Shown: piece after piece, positions 1 to 5,757 of the stretch
Position numbering within the stretch: the first letter of the stretch is position 1
Layout of the letters: each line of letters starts with the position of its first letter
NCBI GenBank assembly: GCA_900548845.1
Contig: URMI01000038.1
Coordinates: 1-8,087, forward strand
Direction: 5' to 3'
DNA length: 8,087 bases
Source: an uncultured Clostridia bacterium
GTDB taxonomy: Bacteria; Bacillota; Clostridia; Christensenellales; Borkfalkiaceae
Translations under genes and position numbers: made by a program
Notes under the pieces: model-generated
Seen by the model: the letters and a program-made list of their open reading frames with translations, nothing else
The model's database searches: none
Told to the model about the DNA's origin: nothing

Positions 1-13
1 GCTCTTCCGATCT
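1..13. other. Illumina adapter remnant at the contig end
   Basis: The first 13 bases, GCTCTTCCGATCT, are identical to the shared 3' end of the Illumina TruSeq read 1 and read 2 adapters. They sit exactly at the window edge, inside what should be the middle of purF. The simplest reading is an untrimmed adapter left in the assembly, so these bases are probably not genomic. The purF frame stays open through them by chance, which would add false residues to a predicted protein. Confidence 0.9.
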
Positions 14-14
14 C

Positions 15-665
15 TGCTATGTGCACGACGCGCGTCTGCAGGCGGGCAGGTTCCTCGCGGAGGAATATCCTATCGAAGCAGACGTCGTTGTCGGCGTGCC
101 CGATTCCGGCCTCGACGCCGCCATGGGCTATGCGCAGGCTTCGGGCATCCCGTACGGCATCGGCTTCCTGAAAAACAAATATATCGGGAGAACGTTCATC
201 GCACCCGACCAGAAGATGAGAGAGGACCGCGTTCGCATCAAGCTCAATGTCATCGCATCCGAAGTCAGGGGCAAGCGCGTCATCCTCGTCGACGATAGCA
301 TCGTCCGCGGCACGACTTCCATCCCCATCGTCAAGCAGCTGCGCGACGCGGGCGCGACGGAAGTGCATTTCCTCTCCTCCGCGCCCAAGTTCCTCAACCC
401 CTGCTACTACGGCACGGACATCGCCTCGCGCGATAACCTCATCGCCTGCCATCACACGACGGAGGAGATCGCTTCCATCATCGGCGCCGATTCCGTGGGG
501 TATCTGAGCCTCGAGCACGCCAAGCGCATCGCGGGCACGGACGGCACGGAGTTCTGCATGGCATGCTTCGACGGCGTCTATCCCACCGAGGAGCCCCGCG
601 AGACGGACAAGAACCGCTTCGAGCGGCCCATCAGCGACAATCCCAAGTTCCAAAAGAACGCATAA
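15..665 (+). CDS. purF: Amidophosphoribosyltransferase PurF, C-terminal part (5' end missing)
   Basis: PurF makes 5-phosphoribosylamine from PRPP and glutamine, the committed first step of purine synthesis, in the cytoplasm. Only about the last 216 residues are present: the phosphoribosyltransferase domain without the N-terminal glutaminase domain. The PRPP-binding motif VILVDDSIVRGTTS is encoded at 279-320, and GVPDSGLDAAMGYA lies upstream. Cysteine codons at 402-404 (PCYYGTD) and the CxxC pair at 555-557 and 564-566 (FCMACF) match the positions that bind the 4Fe-4S cluster in Bacillus subtilis PurF. The fourth ligand would lie in the missing part. A GTG at 21 is not a real start, because the homology runs through it to the adapter at base 13. 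The gene ends in TAA 9 nt before purM. The identity is secure; the truncation comes from the contig end, not from a broken gene. Confidence 0.96.
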   Translation, partial: CYVHDARLQAGRFLAEEYPIEADVVVGVPDSGLDAAMGYAQASGIPYGIGFLKNKYIGRTFIAPDQKMREDRVRIKLNVIASEVRGKRVILVDDSIVRGTTSIPIVKQLRDAGATEVHFLSSAPKFLNPCYYGTDIASRDNLIACHHTTEEIASIIGADSVGYLSLEHAKRIAGTDGTEFCMACFDGVYPTEEPRETDKNRFERPISDNPKFQKNA

Positions 666-674
666 AGGAGCACC

Positions 675-1712
675 ATGGAAAAGAGTTTTTCGGAGAGCTA
701 TAAGGAGGCGGGCGTCGACATCACCGCGGGCTACCGCGCGGTGGAGCTCATGAAGAAGCACGTCGCGCGCACCATGCCCGACGGCAAGGCGGATATCGGC
801 GGCTTCGGCGGCCTCTTCCCGCTCGACATTGCGGGGATGAAGGAGCCCGTGCTCGTTTCGGGCACGGACGGCGTCGGCACCAAGCTCCGCATCGCCCAGC
901 TTCTCGATAAGCACGATACGATCGGCATCGACTGCGTCGCCATGTGCGTCAACGACATCATCTGCTGCGGCGCAAAGCCTCTTCTCTTTCTCGACTATAT
1001 CGCCTGCGGCAGGAACGTGCCCGAGCGCATCGCCGAGATCGTCGGCGGCGTCGCGGAAGGCTGCGTGCAGGCGGGCTGTGCGCTCGTCGGCGGTGAGACC
1101 GCCGAGCATCCCGGCACGATGGCGGAGGACGATTACGACCTTGCGGGCTTTTCCGTCGGCATCGTCGATAAGAGCAAGGTCATCGACAATTCCAGGATGC
1201 AGGCGGGCGACGTGATGATCGCGCTGCCCTCTTCGGGCGTGCACAGCAACGGGTTTTCCCTCGTGCGCAAGGTGTTCGACGTCGAGCACTGCGACCTCAA
1301 AGCCCCCGTCGAAGAGCTTCACGGCGCTTGCCTCGGGGAGACGCTGCTTGCACCCACCCGCATCTATGTGAAGCCCGTCCTTGCCGTCATGAAGGAAGTG
1401 ACGATCAAGGGCATCTCGCACATCACGGGCGGCGGCTTCTACGAGAATATGCCCCGTTCCATCCCCAAGGAGCTGGGCGTGAAGATCGAAAAGAGCGCCG
1501 TCAGGGTGCCTCCCATCTTCTCGCTCATCCAAAAGAAGGGCAATATCTCCGAACACGACATGTTCAACACCTTTAATATGGGCGTGGGCATGAGCGTCGT
1601 CGTCGCGAAAGAGGATGCGGAGCGCGCCGTAGAGCTCTTCAGGGCAAACGGCGAGGACGCGTACATCCTCGGCACCATCGTTGAAAGCGAAGACGGGGTG
1701 CTCCTCGTATGA
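675..1712 (+). CDS. purM: Phosphoribosylformylglycinamidine cyclo-ligase (AIR synthetase) PurM
   Basis: PurM closes the imidazole ring, converting FGAM to AIR with ATP (step 5). The 345 residues match the usual family length. The family motifs appear in order: SGTDGVGTKL at residues 62-71, IGIDCVAMCVNDI at 83-95, GGETAEHPG at 139-147, LPSSGVHSNGFSLVRKV at 184-200 and ITGGGFYENMPR at 250-261. E. coli has Met where this protein has His in the ETAEHPG segment; I would not infer a functional change from that. The start is supported by AGGAG at 666-670, directly after the purF stop and 4 nt before the ATG. The last codons overlap purN by 4 nt, so the two are probably translationally coupled. The gene is intact. 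Confidence 0.98.
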   Translation: MEKSFSESYKEAGVDITAGYRAVELMKKHVARTMPDGKADIGGFGGLFPLDIAGMKEPVLVSGTDGVGTKLRIAQLLDKHDTIGIDCVAMCVNDIICCGAKPLLFLDYIACGRNVPERIAEIVGGVAEGCVQAGCALVGGETAEHPGTMAEDDYDLAGFSVGIVDKSKVIDNSRMQAGDVMIALPSSGVHSNGFSLVRKVFDVEHCDLKAPVEELHGACLGETLLAPTRIYVKPVLAVMKEVTIKGISHITGGGFYENMPRSIPKELGVKIEKSAVRVPPIFSLIQKKGNISEHDMFNTFNMGVGMSVVVAKEDAERAVELFRANGEDAYILGTIVESEDGVLLV

Positions 1713-2314
1713 ATAAGGTGCGCATCGCCGTGCTCTGTTCGGGCGGCGGCACCAACTTTCAGGCCATTCTGAGCGCCCAGCAGGCGGGCATGATCGAACA
1801 CGGGGAAGTCGTCCTGCTCATTTCCGACCATAAGGACGCCTACGTTCTGACGCGCGCTATGCGCAACGGCGTGGAGAGCGCCGTCGTCGACGTACACGAA
1901 GTGCCCGACCGCAGGGAACGCGAGGAGCGCATCCTCGGGATCCTGCGCGAAAAGGAGATCGGCTTTGTCGTCTTCGCGGGCTTCATGTCCATCCTGAGCG
2001 AACGCTTCACCCGCGCCTATGAGGGGCGCATCATCAACGTGCATCCCTCGCTCATCCCCAGCTTCTGCGGGAAGGGCTATTACGGGCTGCACGTCCATGA
2101 GGCGGTGCTTGCCCGCGGCGTCAAAGTGACGGGCGCGACCGTGCATTTCGTCACCGAAGAGTGCGACGGCGGCCCCATCATTTTGCAGCGCGCCGTCGAG
2201 GTCAAAGAGGGCGATACCCCCGAGTCGCTGCAAAAGCGCGTCATGCGCGAGGCGGAGTGGGTGATATTGCCCGAAGCGGTCGAGCTTGTGTGTAAGAGCT
2301 TGTCCCAAGCGTAA
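1709..2314 (+). CDS. purN: Phosphoribosylglycinamide formyltransferase PurN (folate-dependent)
   Basis: PurN transfers a formyl group from 10-formyltetrahydrofolate to GAR, giving FGAR (step 3). The 201-residue protein has the normal PurN length. The N-terminal LCSGGGTNFQAIL (residues 9-21) is the phosphate-binding region. The catalytic trio can be placed as Asn110 and His112 in INVHPSLIP and Asp153 in CDGGPII, matching Asn106, His108 and Asp144 of E. coli. The ATG overlaps the purM stop in an ATGA and no strong Shine-Dalgarno site precedes it, so translation is probably coupled to purM. The stop codon coincides with the first bases of the palindromic element at 2313-2428. The C-terminal residues are poorly conserved in the family, so a small change there caused by the element cannot be excluded. 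Confidence 0.97.
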   Translation: MNKVRIAVLCSGGGTNFQAILSAQQAGMIEHGEVVLLISDHKDAYVLTRAMRNGVESAVVDVHEVPDRREREERILGILREKEIGFVVFAGFMSILSERFTRAYEGRIINVHPSLIPSFCGKGYYGLHVHEAVLARGVKVTGATVHFVTEECDGGPIILQRAVEVKEGDTPESLQKRVMREAEWVILPEAVELVCKSLSQA

Positions 2315-2428
2315 AAAGCATCTGCGTCGCAATACTTTGTCGCGCTGCGGCAACTTTCGGTCACTTATCTCTTAGTAAGCTCCCTCAAGTTTTCCTCGCG
2401 CTCCTCGTCTTGCTCGCATCTGCTTTTT
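2313..2428. repeat. 116-nt imperfect palindromic element, possible interspersed repeat or terminator
   Basis: The element starts AAAAAGCATCTGCG and ends CGCATCTGCTTTTT. The outer 14 nt are an inverted repeat with two mismatches, because both ends carry GCATCTGC in the same orientation (2318-2325 and 2416-2423). Further pairing runs inward at 2329-2335 with 2407-2413 (one mismatch), CGCG 2341-2344 with 2397-2400, AACTT 2352-2356 with AAGTT 2387-2391, and CTTA 2364-2367 with TAAG 2376-2379 around an 8-nt loop. The whole piece could fold into one long, interrupted hairpin ending in a T5 run. It has no coding capacity that I trust. It could be a small non-autonomous mobile repeat, or a partial terminator between purN and purO. 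The inverted symmetry is seen directly; any role is inference. Confidence 0.6.
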
Positions 2429-2433
2429 AGAGA

Positions 2434-2453
2434 TTACCCGAAGTTATCCGAAA
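2434..2453 (+). repeat. Tandem 10-bp direct repeat with CCGAA cores
   Basis: TTACCCGAAG and TTATCCGAAA follow each other directly, differing at two of ten positions. Both contain CCGAA, the core of the PurR box (AWWWCCGAACWWT) known from Bacillus subtilis. The flanks fit poorly, and known PurR boxes are paired in opposite orientation, so I do not call it an operator. The rest of the 2429-2487 stretch holds only the purO ribosome binding site and no convincing promoter. Confidence 0.3.
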
Positions 2454-2476
2454 GGGTCTATTTGAATATCACATCC

Positions 2477-2483
2477 GGAGGAG
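2477..2483 (+). promoter_or_regulatory. Ribosome binding site of purO
   Basis: GGAGGAG lies 4 nt before the ATG at 2488. It is the strongest Shine-Dalgarno match in the window. It fixes the purO start and shows that this gene, unlike purN, can be translated independently after the 173-nt gap. Confidence 0.8.
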
Positions 2484-2487
2484 AGAT

Positions 2488-3213
2488 ATGAGTTACGCAG
2501 TCAAAACCATGAAAGAAGCGCTCTTCGGCAACCCCTATGTGGGGCGCGGCATCGTCATCGGCAAGTCCGAAGACGGCAAAAAGGCGGTCTTTGCCTATTT
2601 CATCATGGGCAGGAGCGAGAACAGCCGCAACCGCGTGTTCGTCGAACAGGGCGAAGAAGTCACCATCTATCCCTATGACGAGAGCAAGGTGAAAGATCCT
2701 TCCCTCATCATCTACTCCCCCGTGAAGCGGGTGGGGGACAAGGTCATCGTCACCAACGGCGACCAGACGGATACCATCGAAGAGGCGCTCAAAAACGGCA
2801 AGTGCTTCCGCCATGCTTTGAAGAGCCGCTGCTTCGAGCCCGACGCGCCCAACTACACCCCCCGCATCAGCGGTATCTTCGATCTCAAGGACTTCAAGTA
2901 CTCCCTCTCTATCTTAAAGAGCGCGGACGAGAAGGGCTCTGCCTGCAACCGCTATACCTTCGACTACGAGCCCCTGAACGGCCTCGGGCATTTCATCCAC
3001 ACCTACGAGACGGACGGCGACCCGCTGCCCACCTTCACGGGCGAGCCCGAGCGCGTCTTCATCCCGAACGATCTCAACGCCTTTGCCGAGGAGATCTGGG
3101 AAAACCTCGACGCGAACAACAAGATCTCGCTCTGCTGCCGCGCCTACGATCTTGCTACGGGCGTATACGAGAACGTCCTTTATAACCGTTTTGAAAGAGA
3201 GGTGAACGCATGA
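2488..3213 (+). CDS. purO: IMP cyclohydrolase, PurO type
   Basis: This 241-residue protein is a stand-alone IMP cyclohydrolase of the PurO family (Pfam IMP_cyclohyd), first described in archaea. It closes the second ring, converting FAICAR to IMP, the final step. Matching segments are GNPYVGRGIVIG (residues 14-25), FIMGRSENSRNRVF (38-51), the strongly conserved VTNGDQTDTI (88-97) and NYTPRISGIFDL (122-133). The family has an Ntn-hydrolase-like fold, unrelated to the MGS-like cyclohydrolase domain of ordinary bacterial PurH. It is about 40 residues longer than the Methanothermobacter enzyme. The next gene, overlapping by 4 nt, encodes the enzyme that makes its substrate and lacks a cyclohydrolase domain, which strongly supports this function. 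The start is set by GGAGGAG at 2477-2483. The family assignment is from motif memory, not a search. Confidence 0.9.
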   Translation: MSYAVKTMKEALFGNPYVGRGIVIGKSEDGKKAVFAYFIMGRSENSRNRVFVEQGEEVTIYPYDESKVKDPSLIIYSPVKRVGDKVIVTNGDQTDTIEEALKNGKCFRHALKSRCFEPDAPNYTPRISGIFDLKDFKYSLSILKSADEKGSACNRYTFDYEPLNGLGHFIHTYETDGDPLPTFTGEPERVFIPNDLNAFAEEIWENLDANNKISLCCRAYDLATGVYENVLYNRFEREVNA

Positions 3214-4394
3214 AAGAATTTTCCTTAAAATACGGCTGCAACCCCAACCAGAAGCCTGCGCGCATCTTCATGGCGAACGGCGCCGATCTCCCCGTTGAGA
3301 TCCTGAACGGGCGGCCCGGTTACATCAACTTTCTGGACGCTTTCAACTCCTGGCAGCTCGTCAAGGAGATCAAAGAAAACACGGGCATGGTCGCGGCGAC
3401 GAGCTTCAAGCACGTCTCTCCGACGTCTGCGGCGGTCGGCAAGCCTCTTTCCGAGGCGCTCAAAAAGAGCTGCTTTGTCGACGACATCGAGGGCCTCGAC
3501 GATTCCCCGCTCGCCTGCGCCTATGCGCGTGCGCGCGGCACCGACCGCATGTCCTCCTTCGGCGACTGGATCGCCCTTTCCGACGAGTGCGATGAAGTGA
3601 CGGCAAACATCGTAAAGCGTGAAGTTTCCGACGGCATCATCGCCCCCGGCTATACCCCGAAGGCGCTGGAAATTTTGAAGGGCAAGCGCAAGGGCGGCTA
3701 TAACATCGTCAGGATCGATAAGGACTATGTGCCCGAAGAGATCGAGCGCAAGCAGGTGTTCGGCGTCACCTTCGAACAGGGCCGCAACAACTTCAAGATC
3801 GACAGGGCGCTGCTTTCTAACATCGTCACGAAAAATAAGGAGCTCCCCGAAGACAAGGCGATCGACCTCATCATCTCGCTCATCACGCTCAAATACACGC
3901 AGAGCAATTCCGTGTGCTTCGCGGCGGACGGGCAGGCGATCGGTGTGGGCGCGGGGCAGCAGTCGCGCATCCACTGCACCCGCCTTGCGGCGCAGAAGGC
4001 AGACCTCTGGCACTTGCGCCAGCACGAAAAGGTGCTTTCTTTGCAATTTGCCGAGGGCGTGGGCAGACCCGAGATGAACAACATCATCGATCTCTATCTT
4101 TCCGAGGATGCGGATGACGTGCTCGCGGAGGGCGCATGGCAGAAGTGCTTCAAGGTGCGCCCCGAGCCCTTCACGAAGGAGGAACAGCGCGCGTACCTTG
4201 CGACCATCTCGGGCGTTTCTTTGGGCAGCGACGCCTTCTTCCCCTTCTCCGACAACATCGAGCGGGCATATAAGAGCGGCGTCACCTATGTGGCGGAGCC
4301 TGGCGGCTCGGTGCGCGACGACCTCGTCATCGAGGCGGCGGACAGCCACAACATGGTGATGGCGTTCACGGGGATGCGTCTCTTCCATCACTGA
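3210..4394 (+). CDS. purH: AICAR formyltransferase, stand-alone (PurH catalytic domain without the IMP cyclohydrolase domain)
   Basis: This 394-residue enzyme formylates AICAR to FAICAR using 10-formyltetrahydrofolate, the penultimate step. It begins at the AICAR transformylase domain (KYGCNPNQKPA, residues 7-17) and has no preceding MGS-like domain, which is about 200 residues in bifunctional PurH. Conserved parts are SFKHVSPTSAAVG (65-77) with the catalytic Lys67-His68 pair, KYTQSNSVC (228-236), GAGQQSRIHCTRLA (247-260), SDAFFPFSDNI (340-350) and EPGGSVRDDLVI (363-374). The length and the C-terminal RLFHH match the animal ATIC domain better than the shorter E. coli PurH domain. The ATG overlaps the purO stop as ATGA, with AGAGAGG at 3196-3202 as ribosome binding site. 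The adjacent PurO supplies the missing cyclohydrolase step. The gene is intact and the function is secure. Confidence 0.95.
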   Translation: MKEFSLKYGCNPNQKPARIFMANGADLPVEILNGRPGYINFLDAFNSWQLVKEIKENTGMVAATSFKHVSPTSAAVGKPLSEALKKSCFVDDIEGLDDSPLACAYARARGTDRMSSFGDWIALSDECDEVTANIVKREVSDGIIAPGYTPKALEILKGKRKGGYNIVRIDKDYVPEEIERKQVFGVTFEQGRNNFKIDRALLSNIVTKNKELPEDKAIDLIISLITLKYTQSNSVCFAADGQAIGVGAGQQSRIHCTRLAAQKADLWHLRQHEKVLSLQFAEGVGRPEMNNIIDLYLSEDADDVLAEGAWQKCFKVRPEPFTKEEQRAYLATISGVSLGSDAFFPFSDNIERAYKSGVTYVAEPGGSVRDDLVIEAADSHNMVMAFTGMRLFHH

Positions 4395-4412
4395 AAAAAC
4401 ATACAATACACG

Positions 4413-4443
4413 GCGCAGACCCGCTTATTTTGCGGGTTTGCGC
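4413..4443 (+). terminator. 12-bp GC-rich hairpin between purH and purD, weak or partial terminator
   Basis: GCGCAGACCCGC (4413-4424) pairs with GCGGGTTTGCGC (4432-4443) over 12 positions, with one G-U wobble and a 7-nt loop TTATTTT. The downstream sequence is GTTAGCATTTTATAAAA, which lacks a proper U-run next to the stem. Since purD follows on the same strand only 29 nt later with no clear promoter, this is more likely a partial terminator, an RNA processing site or an mRNA-stabilising hairpin than a full stop. The stem is seen directly; its role is inferred. Confidence 0.5.
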
Positions 4444-4472
4444 GTTAGCATTTTATAAAAGAGGAATGTTAC

Positions 4473-5744
4473 ATGGATATTTTAGTCGTAGGAGGCGGCG
4501 GCAGAGAGCACGCCGTCATCAAAGCGCTCAATAAGAGCAGGCGTTCGGGCAAGATTTACGCTCTGCCCGGTAACGGGGGCATCGCGGAGGACGCGGAATG
4601 CTTCCCCGTCAAGGCGACGGACATCGAAGGCATTGTCCGCTTCGCCCGCGAAAGGAAGGTGGACTTCGCCGTCGTCACGCCCGACGATCCGCTCGTTCTG
4701 GGCTGCGTCGATGCGCTGGAAGCGGCGGGCATCCCCTGCTTCGGCCCCACCAAAGACGCTGCCGTCATCGAAGGCAGCAAGGTCTTTTCCAAGGAACTCA
4801 TGAAGAAATACGGCATCCCCACGGCAAAGAGCGAAACGTTCTCCGAGCCCGAGGCAGCCGTCGCATATTTGAAGAACGCGCCCTATCCCGCCGTCATTAA
4901 GGCAGACGGGCTGGCGCTCGGGAAAGGCGTCGTCATTGCGCAAAACTTTGGAGAGGCGGAAGCCGCCGTCAAGAACATGATGGTCGATCACGTCTTCGGC
5001 GCGAGCGGCAGCCGCATCCTCGTCGAGGAGTTCTTGACGGGCCCCGAAGTTTCCGTCCTCTCCTTCACGGACGGAAACATTGTCGTTCCCATGCTCTCGT
5101 CGATGGACCACAAGCGCGCAAAAGACGGCGACGAAGGGCTCAATACGGGCGGCATGGGCACCGTCGCGCCCAATCCCTATTACACGGAAGAGATCGCAAA
5201 AGAGTGCATGGAACAAATTTTCCTGCCCACCATCCGTGCGATGAAGGCGGAGGGGCGCACCTTCAAGGGCTGCCTCTATTTCGGGCTCATGCTCACGAAG
5301 GACGGGCCGAAGGTTATCGAATATAACTGCCGCTTCGGCGATCCCGAAACGCAGGTCGTGCTGCCCCTTCTCACGAGCGATCTTCTCGAGATCATGCTCG
5401 CCGTGCGCGGAGGAACGCTCCGCGAAGACATGGTGCGCTTCCGAGAAGGCGCCGCCTGCTGCGTCGTGCTCGCTTCGGAGGGCTATCCTCAGAAGTACGA
5501 GACGGGCTTTGAGATCGCGCTGCCCGCATGCCATGCGAACGAGGACATCTACATTGCGGGCGCCAGGAAGCAGGGCGAAAAGCTTGTGACGTCGGGCGGG
5601 AGAGTGCTCGGCGCGGTGGCGACGGCGGAAGATCTCCCGCGCGCCGTCGAGGCTGCTTACGCGCTTGCGGGGCGCATCTCCTTCCAAAACGCTTATATGA
5701 GACATGATATCGGCAGGCGCGCGCTTGCCGCCCTCAAAAACTGA
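4473..5744 (+). CDS. purD: Phosphoribosylamine-glycine ligase (GAR synthetase) PurD
   Basis: PurD joins glycine to 5-phosphoribosylamine with ATP (step 2), using the unstable product of PurF. The 423 residues are full length for the family and show the ATP-grasp layout: N-terminal ILVVGGGGREHAVIKAL (residues 3-19) and PGNGGIA (32-38), then FGPTKDAAVIEGSK (90-103), the ATP-binding PAVIKADGLALGKGVV (139-154), VEEFLTGPEVSVLSF (184-198), DEGLNTGGMGTVAP (220-233) and the metal-binding NCRFGDPETQ (285-294). The ATG at 4473 is preceded by AGAGGAA at 4460-4466, about 6 nt away. The 78-nt upstream gap carries the hairpin at 4413-4443. The stop lies 13 nt before purL. The gene is intact and has base composition like its neighbours. 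Confidence 0.98.
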   Translation: MDILVVGGGGREHAVIKALNKSRRSGKIYALPGNGGIAEDAECFPVKATDIEGIVRFARERKVDFAVVTPDDPLVLGCVDALEAAGIPCFGPTKDAAVIEGSKVFSKELMKKYGIPTAKSETFSEPEAAVAYLKNAPYPAVIKADGLALGKGVVIAQNFGEAEAAVKNMMVDHVFGASGSRILVEEFLTGPEVSVLSFTDGNIVVPMLSSMDHKRAKDGDEGLNTGGMGTVAPNPYYTEEIAKECMEQIFLPTIRAMKAEGRTFKGCLYFGLMLTKDGPKVIEYNCRFGDPETQVVLPLLTSDLLEIMLAVRGGTLREDMVRFREGAACCVVLASEGYPQKYETGFEIALPACHANEDIYIAGARKQGEKLVTSGGRVLGAVATAEDLPRAVEAAYALAGRISFQNAYMRHDIGRRALAALKN

Positions 5745-5757
5745 TCGGAGAAGACAC

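Noticed and set aside
21..23. GTG as the start of a short PurF protein
   Set aside because: The PurF homology continues upstream of it to the adapter, and no ribosome binding site precedes it. The gene is cut by the contig end.
1439..2353. 304-codon open frame on the - strand across the purM end, purN and the palindrome
   Set aside because: It spans two confident + strand genes, and its composition is that of an antisense shadow.
2429..2487. Purine or PRPP riboswitch before purO
   Set aside because: About 60 nt is too short for these aptamers, and I see none of their conserved core sequences.
3225..4406. Long open frame of 393 codons on the - strand opposite purH
   Set aside because: It is an antisense shadow caused by GC-rich third positions. 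The + strand frame has clear AICAR formyltransferase motifs, while this translation is rich in Arg, Val, Asp and His with no recognisable domain.
4430..4459. Possible promoter before purD (TTGCGG, 18-nt spacing, TATAAA)
   Set aside because: The -35 match is poor and lies in the hairpin. A start point about 7 nt after the -10 would fall on the purD ribosome binding site and leave too little leader.
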